This document shows positions 26,803 through 38,170 of a DNA stretch of 64,000 nt, in pieces. The notes under the pieces were generated by a model. The model made no database searches. It was not told where the DNA came from and was given only the letters and a program-made list of their open reading frames with translations. The stretch is from Atrichornis clamosus. Its lineage: Eukaryota; Chordata; Aves; Passeriformes; Menuridae. Location of the stretch: assembly GCA_013400975.1 (NCBI GenBank), contig WBMZ01010877.1, positions 62,001 through 126,000 on the forward strand, written 5' to 3'. A program made the translations under genes and the position numbers. The first letter of the stretch is position 1. The number at the start of each line of letters is the position of its first letter.

Positions 26803-27067
26803 GGAAATTTAAGTTTTTCTTGTGTGGAGCCACATACAGTGCCTGTCTTTTTCAATGCCACCAGTTACCTTGAGCTTCCTGGTCGTCCAAGCCAGGATCT
26901 GTTTTCAGTCAGTTTCCTTTTCCGAACCTGGAACCCAAATGGACTTCTTGTCTTCAGCAACTTTGCAGATGACCTGGGGAATGTTGAGATTGACATAAAT
27001 GAGGGCAAAGTCAGCGTCCATATCAATGTCACCCAAGTGAAGAAGAACCGGATAGACATCTCATCAG
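26803..27067 (+). CDS. CNTNAP2: CNTNAP2 exon 8: laminin G1/G2 junction and first half of G2
   Basis: The fourth exon starts [11 protein letters not shown], whose Cys is human residue 368, the partner of Cys336 in exon 7. It then enters the second laminin G domain with [17 protein letters not shown], continues through [20 protein letters not shown] and [20 protein letters not shown], and ends IDISS plus the first base of a Gly codon. Sequons NLS (363), NAT (379) and NVT (436) all coincide with known human sites. The exon is 265 nt, phase 0 in and phase 1 out, equal to human c.1084-1348. The donor CAG|GTAAGT matches the consensus perfectly. An open frame starting at 26628 reads the T tract as poly-Phe in a different frame and is not coding. 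The next exon of laminin G2 is not in the window. Confidence 0.97.
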
Positions 27068-27383
27068 GTAAGTGTGGGGTTTTTCTCTTTTAATTCGGTG
27101 TTATTTTGGTTGGTGTTGTTTAAAAGCATCATGCACCTAAATATTTGAACAATTGTTTTACAAAATTCAAAATTTATTTTGCAACTGTATTAAACCCTTT
27201 ATTGTTTCATTGAATAAGAGGTACAAGAATATTGAAACAGTTGTTAGATTAAAAAAGAAGATATGTATGATCTTATTCTGTCGAGAAATATCTATGAGGC
27301 AGGATTGCTTCTTTTGTCTTCCTTCTGTCTTGCAGTTTTCTGTGCAAAAGTATTTGGTTTCAAAAGGGAAATCTTCTCCTTTT

Positions 27384-27416
27384 TTAGGAGTAGCCTAATA
27401 ATTAGGCTGCTCCTAA
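27384..27416. repeat. 33-nt near-perfect inverted repeat
   Basis: The arms TTAGGAGTAGCCTAAT (27384-27399) and ATTAGGCTGCTCCTAA (27401-27416) pair over 16 positions around a single central base, with one T-G wobble (27391 with 27409). In RNA this would form a stem of about 15 bp closed by a 3-nt loop. It begins 317 nt downstream of the exon 8 donor, in the sense transcript of CNTNAP2. It does not match a known element that I recognise. Confidence 0.85.
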
Positions 27417-30400
27417 TACTTGTCAATAAATAGGAAACTCTAGCAAAAAAAAGAAAATCCATTGGTACCATAATTATTTGTATGGACTCTTTAGATTTGT
27501 GTAACTATCCTGGCAAAACTTAGATTTGTTTTAGCACTTTGTTGTTAATTTTGTTGCAACAGGCATTTCAGTGCCTGTGAAATTATTTTGGGTGTGAACA
27601 TAGGAAAGAAAAATATGGCATCTGCCAGGGAAGGCTGCAGAAGGAAGGCTGCTATTGTACAGCAAATATCACAGCAAACCTCTTGTTCCCTTCTTGTGCA
27701 GGAAATTAACAGATGTCATGATATAAACCTGCTGGGTTTTCTAGAAGTCAAAATGGTCTGTCTTTGGCACAAAGATTTCTGACCGTTGTGGTCCTATGGA
27801 TAAAATATGCATAATTTTTTCACTGACTATTTTTTACAGCTGGTTGTAGAAGCAGTAATTGAACTGACTGGTAGAACTTTTATGAGAGAACTGTAAACTG
27901 ATGTGCAGGTGGCAGAGTGTTGTTCCTGCACATCTCTGCAGTAAAGATACTGATACGGAACAGAGTTACGGTTTGTCTGGTTTTATTTGTCATGATTTCC
28001 CTTGAATACCTCAAAGTTGCACGCACTGGGTCTGGGGGCTCTAACTTAGCATGCACAGAGTTCAGGTAAGCAGAAGAGTCTAGCCTTCCAATTTTTCACA
28101 TATAGTTAAATTCCCACTTTTCTCACTGGGAACTTGTCACTGCTAACCTCCTTACTGAACTACTTTATGAAATGCTTGTTGATGACTAGGAGGGATCAGA
28201 CAGCAAGTGAAAAAGATTTGCTTGTTGACTTGACAGAACTTTCATACCTAATTCATTTGAGCATTCTGTTTAAGGAGAGAAAGGCAGCTTCAGTTTTCTA
28301 TATTTTGATAACACTTTACAAAAGTAAAAATTAAATGATGCATAGAAAGCACAGTTAAAGCAGCTGCACTTCTAGTCTGCACAATAGTACATGGACCTGC
28401 GTTTTCTACTTACCTATGGAATCAGAAAGGTGAATAGTTTACTGGACATTGTCAAAAGCTTTGTAGACTGGTCTGAGGTTTAGAGGCAAGAGAATGAATT
28501 AACCAGCAAGCAAAATCTATTGACTGTTAAGAAGATTGAGAGCTACTACTAATCTGAGAAATCAGAAATAGGTTTATACTTATTTTTTTACGCCAATTAA
28601 TTCTACTTGTTCTGTTTCATGCAGTGAATGAAGGGATACCAAATTCTAAGATGGTCAAATAGAAAGAATGAATACAAGACATTTAACTTTTGTGAATAGA
28701 GTGATCACAAGAGTTTACATAGCATTCTGTGGGAAAACATTTGGGTAATAGTAGGAGATACATTAGAATCATGGCGAAGACATTGTTTTGCATTTAACAT
28801 CAAAGAAATTGAGAGCTGCCATCAGGCAGTCTATTCTTAGCAGTTTTCTTTGTCTCCCAGAGATTCCTCCCTGCTGCCTGTTCAGTTTTTGTCAGGGATA
28901 ATATTTTCGCAGTGTTAGCAGATCACAGCTAGAGTTCTTACATCTTATTTCATGTTTTCCTTTGGTCTTCAAAAAAGCACTTAATTGTTCCTTCATTTGT
29001 TTAACTGCATGTCCTACCTGCTGGAGATTTCACTATATTCAATTCTTCATTAAATACTCTCAGTTTCTTGATCAATCTTCTTTATCTTTATTGGCAGGAT
29101 AAGTAATCTGACTACTTTATTCTTGGAATATATATAATAAAAATAATATTGTTATAATTATTAAAATTGTCTTGTATAGCTAAAGCTTGTTCACTCATTG
29201 TTTGGAGTTCAAAATTATTCTTAGCATATGTATGAGGCATTCCTACTGTGTGTCATGCCTTAGTTCCCTCTCTCATTCTGTTGTTGCTACTTTTAAAAAA
29301 ACGAGTAGTTGGTATTAGCATCAGCAGTTTCTAGAACATTTTCTACAGACCACTTCTGATTTGAAGAAAATGCATTTTATTTTCTTCTTTAATAATGTTA
29401 GATACCATTTACCTTGCTGCTCCTTTCATGTCCTCAGTCACTTTCAAACCACAACCTCAACTCTATATGTCTGATTAAAGTAGCTAAATCTAGCCATATT
29501 ATGAACATTTCATGTTTATTTTATGTGGGCTGAAAAGAATCAGGGGTGATTACATACAGTGTAGTATACTGTATATATGATTTTTGTGTTACAAGTAAAA
29601 AACAACCAGCTTTTGTGTAGACCTGGCAAACCAGAATCCCAGGTTTTACTTGACCTGGCTGTAACTCATTTAACACTGACCAAATGAGTAATCCATGACC
29701 TGTCCTGGTCTTCAGAATGGTAGAGGCAATAAAGAGCTGGTAAAAAACAGTAATATATTTTTTAATACATTAATAAGGTGTACACTAGGATGCCCATAAC
29801 AAAATGCTGAGTGTAACAGAATATTTTACATTAATATGCACATGAACTTTCAGTTTGTAGCACATATGAAAGGGACAAGGATGATTAGTCCTTGCAGTTA
29901 GACTTACTGCCTGATTTTACTCACTGAGCAAATTATTTTCTTTCTTTCATGATATTGCAAGTTGTACCTTCAAACTAGGTCTCTAAACAGTAAAAAATCC
30001 CTGCCCTGCTCAGCATTTTGTTAAGCATCAAGTAAGAGCTGTTTAGCTGTGAGCAGGCTGGCAAAACTGTTGTACACAGTCAATGGCTTTGATTTTGCTT
30101 TTTCTTACATTAATGTCATTAAGACACTACCACCATTTGATTGATGAGAGTTATATTAATAAACTTGCTATTAGTAAGAGGAAAATCAGCCCCACTAAGA
30201 GTTGAAATAAAGATTTAATTAGAAGAAATAAGCTACTGACTGTGCAGAATTACACAGGTGAAATACTTAAAGCTTGTGTATAAATCAAGAGTTAAATATT
30301 CTATTGACTTTTTCTCTGCAAAGTAAACCGTGATTAATATCCTCACAATTGTGCATGCCCCAGTATAAGGATTAATAATAGGAGAGAATCTCAGAAAACA

Positions 30401-33400
30401 GTCAAGATATTTATCTTTACTACTCCATATAGTTTTGGACTAAATTCTGGTTTGTCATCATGAGAGTCAGGCAAACTTTCTAGGAATTGTTGGATTTACC
30501 TGAGGGATTGATGGATACAATGCTAGGCTGTAAGATGGAAGAAAGATGTGGTCTTGCTTTTAGAACTCTTCGAAAGCAGATTTCCAATATAGTTTTGCAT
30601 ATTAAAGGATTCTGATATTCTGCTACAGTTTAAAAGTAATTTGGTTTGAATACATACTAAGAACCTACTCAATGTTTGTGATCTTGCAATTAGAATAAGT
30701 TGTTGATTAAGTTCTATTTATTTATAAGCTTTAGCAAGCTAATATCTTCTTTCTTGAGCACAGAAAAATCAGCAACTGGAAAATGCCATACTCCCAAATC
30801 TGTCTTGGCTATAAAAACTTTAATGAAACTTTTCCCAAAGCCATATGCAAATACAGTTCAGTGCAGGGTTAAGCCACAGCCTGTGTCCCAAATGCCTCAT
30901 TTTCTTCCACTTAGTTTTATCTACCTGCTTCAGCAACTTAACCCAAATTCCTTCCTAAGGAAACCAAACTTTTCTGAAGCTTTCAACATGGGGAAAAATG
31001 GGTGACTCATTAAAAAACACAGGGAGTATTGCTTTGCTTGAAGAAACAATAGTAATGATCAAAACCACACTCATGAGGAATGATCTAATGTCTTTACAAT
31101 GCTTTTTTAAAGCAAACCTCAAATCCCTGTTTCAATATAGAATAGAACTTCTCCGCCTCTTGAGAAAAGGCCAAGTTTTCATGATGGTAGATTCTAAAAT
31201 AATCTCTTGATTTATCCTCTGTTTATTTTTCCCACTTGTCTTTTCATGGGCAGGTTTGACCTTTCATATCTAAGTACACTCTGCTCAACTTAAATACTAG
31301 AGTGTTTATGAAGATCCCTTAGGTTTTACCCTACAGTACAGATGATAAGTCATTGAAAAAGGACATAATCTCTTTTAGCCCATGATACCTTAACAGAGAA
31401 ATTTTCAGTGTCCAAAATCTCCTGCCTTTAGTTTGAATTCATCTGCTTGAAAGTTCTTTTTTCCCCCTCCAACTCTGTTAGTTAACAACTTGTATTAGCT
31501 GCTGCTCACGACTGCCTTCAGTTCCTCCTGTCAAGCATACACTTATTAAAACTTGGAGTATGAATATCTTTTTGTCATATTTATCTGTATTAAATAAATC
31601 AGACTTCTCCCTGTGGAATCCCTGGGAAGCTTTCCACCCTTCTGTCTTTCTGCTAGATCTCAAGTCATCTGAATTGCAGTTCATTTATATTTTAGACCTT
31701 GGGTTAAGATAGCATCCTTCAGGTAATAAAATGTCTCCCTTTGACAGATCTAAAGTGGTACTCTTCCAGTGACAATTCCCAGGGGCACTTTATGTGGGAA
31801 TCGAGAAGTATTTTTGCCTCGGTTGCTAAATGAAGGCTTAAATAGAGAATGTGTGTACACAGAGCAAAAGTGCACTTCTGGTGGGAAGATAACATTTCCC
31901 ACCAGGTCTTTCTCATATTACTGGTAGTGGGTTACACACTGAATGTTAGTAAGTGGAGGCAGCTACCCGCCAGGCAATTGTCAGCATGATCGAGATGAGA
32001 GACACAAATTCTGTCCGTGAAAGACAGCATGATGACTTAGCATCTGAAGAGTCTGAATATTAGAAACTTAGATTCTTCACAGATAACCAGTTTTGTCCCT
32101 CTGTTTCTCTCTGTATTCTTACTTTTTGCTATTGACCTTAAGCAGTGAATACAGCTACATGAATAAGCATTTGTAGGTTTGAATTCCACAGAACTGAGAC
32201 ACAGACTGGCCTGTAGTAGGTATTATTATTTTTACTACACATTTTTCTTGTAGTCTGGTTTAGCTTCTTGGTATAATAGACTAAAACCAATCAGATCCTG
32301 AAATAGCATTCTTGATTGCAGACTTTCTTTGTCTAAGAAAACTGATGAGTTTAGTTCCAGTTTTAGTGAATTCTGCTTCATCAGTCACTGATTTTTACTG
32401 GAAAGTTGCCTACCAAGCACAAGCTATGCATTCTAAAGCATAGATGGTATCATTTTCAGATATTTCCCTGAGAGTAATGTAACTCTTTATTGGTTGAACT
32501 GGCAAGCATGGAGGAACCCAAGAATCAAGAAAGTAGGGTATTGCTCTTGACAGCTTTCTAAATTTGTACAGGAGGCTGAAGTTTAGTTTATTTGGTTTGG
32601 TCTCATTTCCTCTGGGCTGTAGAACAGAGTTAGAAGGGACCTTTGTTGCTCAGTCTCTATTTTAGCAGTGAAAGATAAGGCATTTTACAACTACTATTTG
32701 AGCACTCACTGTGTTCCACTGAATTTACTTCAGGGAAAACCCCCCCTGCAGTAGTCAGTGGTTAAAAGATAATCTTAACTTCCTGAAAGAAGGAGTGTAA
32801 TTTATTTGAGTAGATCTTGATAGAACTAGTTGGAAACCCACCCTTCTAATTCTTTTTTAATTCAATAAGTTTGAAAGGAAGTTGAATCTATTTTAGTTGA
32901 TTTCCATTTTGCCTTTTCTTACTACACCCACATCAGTTATTGCTAGTCTGGTTCTAGACAAGTCCGTGAAAATTTTGATTTTGACTTTTATGAATGAAAG
33001 ATAAGCCCCTTAGCATTAAATGCTACAGAGGTGCCCAGTATTTTGCAGTTACCTTAAGAACATAGATTTTTACTTCAGTTAATTCTCTGCATATTTTTTG
33101 TTGAATACAAAGAGCATGAAGAGACATGTCTGCAAGGATTGGTTTAGCAAGCCAAGGATGCTTAGTTAAAACAAGCATTACCTCTTGGATCAGAAAGATG
33201 GTAGTGTTGGAAAGGGCTTTGCAAAAATATACTTAAGTTTGTGTTTTAAAGTCTTCCAGGACTTACATGTACTGATTGAGGTGAATACCTCAATGAGGTG
33301 AATATTTTTTTCCATTATTACTTTCCTTTTAGATTATCATAAAGAAATAAACAAAAGGATACAATAGAGATTGGAGCTATAGTTATATTTGTTGTGTTTG

Positions 33401-34864
33401 TGCACAAACCGACAGCAGTATCCCCAGAACACCACTAAGTATTCACATAATATAAACGGAAATGAAAGAAATACTTCCTAATATCTGAAAGACTGCATAT
33501 CCCAAATACTATATTCTTTCCCCCAATATGCTAGTTTGCCATCTCTGCCTCCTCTTCTAGAAAGGTGGTTCTTGGAGAAAGCCCATTGCCAGGATTCAGA
33601 CACCTATGCTGACCAAGGCTTGTCATAGATGTCAACATGATGTCAACCACACAGAAATGTCAGCCAGGTCTTTCAGCAATGGCATTAATACCTTCCAGCA
33701 CCATTTAAACTTCCTAATTTTGGAAAAACCTGGTTTGCTGTTAACGAGAGGATGTGATGGTTCCTGTGAACTTTTCTGTAGATGTTAATAATACTTAAGA
33801 AATGTCATTAGACTTCATGCTGTGTTAGCTTTTTAATTCATCTTGTAGCAGATTTAACTTTTACTGAAAACTAGTGGGTAAAAGTACGAAATCTATTTGA
33901 AGTCTGTTTTTTACTTTGCTTCTATTTGAGAGAGAAGTAGTTGACTAAGCACATCTCGTGATAACCCAGCATATGATTAATCGTTTATAATAACTTAAAG
34001 ATATACTGCTGCTGCCTATTTAGTCTGGCAGTGATGATATTCTGTAAAAGGCTATGAGTAAGTGCAGTAGTAGAGGGTAAAAAGAATGCACTCACTTTTC
34101 AATCGATAGCATAAGTTACAGTTACTGCACATATGTATATGTACCATTGTGCATACAGCCAGGTATCAGTCAGAGAGTTTGCTCAGATAATTTGTCAACT
34201 ATGATGTGCAGGAAGTTCACAGATCAGTATCTGATAAAATAGTAAAATCGTTTTAATGGGTTCAGGAGACCCAGGATACTCTTTGTTTCATCTCAAGGTC
34301 CTGTTGCTATGGCTGTCTTTGGAAACAGGTTGCATCACTTCTTGAATATCATCTTTCGACAGGATCAATAGTTTCTCCACCATCTACACTGAGATCCAGG
34401 AATAGTTCAGTAGTTAGACTGTTCTGGAGTCTATTTTACAACAGATGGTAAGAACAAAACTGCTCTTACTCTGCCAGCCTGGCTTGTCCTCCAACACTTC
34501 TCTGCAAGAGTCAGCCCCCTTAGAGTATTTCACGATCCTTCCCTCCACACCCTCCCCTCCAACTTCTGTACACACATGTTCTGGATGTCATTGCTTAAAA
34601 ATTGCAAAAATCACAGGGTATGTGGTAACCTTCTTATTATTCACCACTTTGTGAGGAGATACCCATTTTTAGAATCATAACTTTCCAAATGTGTCTTCAA
34701 CCCAAAGAAGGACGTGCAGGGTCAGGGGGAGACCTGAGCTGACAAGGCTGCTGTGGCTATGATCATGTAGTGCTAATGATATGCCAGGCAGGAAGCAGTT
34801 AGTGTGGCACATGGCTTACACAGCGTGGGCATGTGGGTCAAGTCAAAGCCCCAGAGAGAGGGTT

Positions 34865-34891
34865 TGATCCAAAGACACTGATCCAAAGACA
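34865..34891. repeat. Short direct repeat, TGATCCAAAGACA x2
   Basis: A 13-bp unit at 34865-34877 is repeated exactly at 34879-34891, separated by one base. It is a local slippage-type duplication inside the GC-richer part of intron 8. Confidence 0.8.
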
Positions 34892-36237
34892 AATCCACAC
34901 CCTGTACAAATGTCAGTTGTGTTGGGTGAACTGCCCAGGGCAACATGGATCTTTCCTTGGCCCTAGTTACAAAGATGGTAGGGACATATCCTGTGTTGTT
35001 CCAGAAGCAAGAGACTACAGCAGAGAGGGTACAGACTAGAAAGTGATTTACAGATGTAGAAGCAGAGGGAAAGTTCTCAGATTTGGAAAAGTGGCCTGCC
35101 ACCACCTTATTGACTCAAAACTCATAGTTTCACAAAAGAACTTTGGTGGGCATAAAACCTTGCTGGGACAGAAAAGCAATTGTTCTTATGGTTTAAAAAA
35201 AATGAGGGGAGGGGGAAGTAAAAATACTGGAGAGCCAGTCTCCAGTTAGAACATAGGACACTTCGTTTCTGTACACTTAAAAAAAATGTTTAGGGACAGA
35301 TTGGGAGATCAAAGGTCTTGAACATGTACTATGTAATAGTGTTTCAAAAAAAGAGTACAGAATCTTCAAGCAGTGTGTAGAAGACTGGTATGAAGCTATC
35401 AACTATGTAAATTAAAACTGTCAGTGCTCTTTCACCTTTTCATCTTCTCCAAACATAAGGCAAGAAAAGGAGAATTTACTTTTAAAGCCAGCATTTGCAG
35501 CATTTGCACTTTGAGTAAAACCAGGAATAGTCTTTCTGGTGCGAATGTCCTTGCAAGTAATTTGAGTTTTTTTCAACTTTTAATTTTTAATCTTATTTAT
35601 TACTAATCCTTGAGTAGGTGTCCCACAACATCTCTAGCCGATTACTTACTAGAAAATAATTAAAAGTCATTGTAATATTAAACACAACTTTTTTTTCGGG
35701 GGGAAACCTGACCTAATTATAGGCATGGAACTTTAATTTTTGTGCTGGGTACTGACACTCAATATCTTCTTTTCATTGCTATTCAGGAACCTAGAAAATA
35801 GATTATTATCTGTGACAGGTTTCTGGCAGTCCCTCTTGGTTTGACAGTGTTATTTTAGAGAGAAGAGAGAGTCACTTTTGTATATAATGAAAGGAAAAGT
35901 TGTCAAGCATTCATACATATTTTATGCTGCATAAAGCTTAAGTGCTAGAGGAAAGATTCTGTTTTCAGTCATGCCATTGTAAATTCACAGTGCTTCTGCT
36001 GACCTCCAGGTTTGCAGCAATGACACAGAATGGCAACTAAGGATGAATTCCATGTATTTACACAAGCAATGCAGCTCTTGTAAGCCAGCTCGGCCCTTGC
36101 TGATTTTTTTGGTTAGCACAGTCATGCACAACTGTGATGTGTATTTTGGCACTTTGGCATTTTCTACTGACATTGACAGAACTAAAAGCAATTTCAACTG
36201 CTTCCTTGAAATGGCATCAGGCATAGTCTGCATTGTC

Positions 36238-36258
36238 TTTTTTTTTTTTTTTTTTTTT
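36238..36258. repeat. T21 homopolymer
   Basis: An uninterrupted run of 21 T in intron 8. An antisense retroposed poly(A) tail is conceivable, but no element body is recognisable on either side, so it is called a simple repeat. Confidence 0.9.
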
Positions 36259-38144
36259 ATGGATGTGGTTACTCTTTGCTGCAAAAATTGACTTGGGGAA
36301 AAAAACATGTTCTGGTTGTTTGTTGCTAGCTCTGCCTTTTCTCTGGTCTTGTAAAAGATGGTGAGTCCCTTCAGGCATTTTTGCACATTCTTTGTTTCCA
36401 TTTACAAATGTTGCTGAAGCAGCATCACATGAGCACTGAGGTGAAACAGGGCGACCAAAGTACTTTGGTTTCTGTAAGCTAAATGGCAGATGATATTGCC
36501 TTTAAAAAGCTTGCTCATTAAGTTTATATATTTGATAGGGAAAAAAAAAAATCTCAATTCTCTTACTGTGAGGCAGTCATTAGAAAATACATGGGTTTTT
36601 TTTGGCACTATCCAGTGTCTACACAGACACTGTTTCAGAGAGGAGAAATACAAAAAATTCTACACATATCCTTCAGAGAATATTTACTTACTAAAGAAAA
36701 ACATGTTTAGAGACATGACTTCCCCTATGCCTTTTCCAAGAAATGTATGAATGTACAACATTAGAAGGATTCACCCTTTTAAAATACAAAAATAACTTTA
36801 GCTTTCTTTTTGCAGATTTAAAATAGTGGAACATTATATTTCATGGCCTCAGATATAAGGGTTTCATTGATTAACCTTTGTAGCTGTTTTAACAGCTCAT
36901 TTTATGCATATTAACACATGCATTAAAGCAAACTGCCAAGTGGAATCAGCTTTTCCACAGCACCAGCACATGACTTCTAGCAGAAGAAAATAACATTCTT
37001 AACACTCTTGTGCTGGTGCTTAGATAATTACCTGTGAAAACAGCAATAGCACATCCCATGCCTCTAGGTTCTGGAATTTGCAGCCCAGGGCTAGTATTCT
37101 TGACTATATTGAATCTGGGAAAGAATAATGTGGTGCAGAGGAATCTTTGGGAGGGTTAGGCTGGTTTCTATAGTGTTGGCAACAAGTGGTGTTTCATCAG
37201 ACTTGCTGTGTGATAAAGCTTAGTCATATGCTGTACAAGAATATCAGGTCCCAGGGAAATGACCTTCATCTTCTAAAGCATCCTCCAAAGGCACAGAACT
37301 GGGCACAACACAGCTCTGCCTTCTTCACCTTCCCAGGTGCCTGTGAAACATATATATATATCTATACACATATTATATTTTATTGGCAGATCCCTGTAGA
37401 AAAAAAACCAAACAAATTCAAACCAAACAGAAAATCCCAAGAAATTACTAAAGCATTTGGTTTTTCTTTGGCAGGATGGCACTGGGTTACATTTCTATTG
37501 AGCAAACTTGGAGCAAAAAGAATGCACTTACCTCTTTTACCTCCTTATTTTTCTTTCTAGATTTGATCTGTCCAGTATGAAGTGTTCTTTTGTGATTTTG
37601 TTTGTAGGAAAATGAATGTGATGTTTGGTTCATCTTTCTTTTAATACAATTTTTCCTGAGGTAGGCTTTTGTCTTTGGGAACTTTTTTTTCTTGATTCGT
37701 AGAGGTGGAATGTTAGAGTTCCATTTCTTACTACAAGTAATGATTATAATAACATTATATTAATACTATTAATTAATTTTGCTACTAACAAGAAATCATT
37801 ATGTTACTGGAAACATTATAGTCCTACCTGTTCCATATACCATTCAGCTGCGTTTGCATTTTCAGTGTTTTTTCTTCCTCATGTCAGCAATCTGTGATCA
37901 GTGTTACAGGTTGTTAGTCTACACAAGGCTATTTCATAAGTAGAAAAAGATTTTATGCTTTTAAATAATGATAAAAACCCCCATTCAGAAGCAGTAAATA
38001 CCTGAAATACAATCAGCCACCAAGAAAAATCTACCTACATCATCCCATGCAGATGCTGCAATAGATGCTCTTCAGCTGGATACAACATCTTAAGTTTTTT
38101 AATTTTGTGGAAAGAGTGAGTGTCCTTCACATTTTCTGAAGGCT

Positions 38145-38170
38145 TCTTCAGGTATTTTCTTCAGGTATGC
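38145..38170. repeat. Short tandem duplication, CTTCAGGTAT x2
   Basis: TTCTTCAGGTATT is followed within a few bases by TTCTTCAGGTATG. Each copy contains CAG|GTAT, so the duplication also creates two identical donor-like sites. It is probably simple slippage. Confidence 0.65.

Noticed and set aside
26628..26873. 81-codon open frame rich in Phe just before exon 8
   Set aside because: It is the T tract read as TTT codons and then exon 8 in the wrong frame. The real coding frame starts at the AG acceptor and gives Caspr2 sequence.
16102..27067. Assignment to a paralog such as CNTNAP4 or CNTNAP5
   Set aside because: The sequence [29 protein letters not shown] and the exact positions of five sequons and both cysteines match CNTNAP2 as I know it. 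An alignment would settle it.
35985..36401. 138-codon minus-strand open frame containing a Lys run
   Set aside because: The Lys run is simply the T21 homopolymer on the other strand. The rest resembles no protein I know.
37186..37560. 124-codon plus-strand open frame
   Set aside because: Runs through a TA microsatellite and an A-rich stretch; no protein signature.
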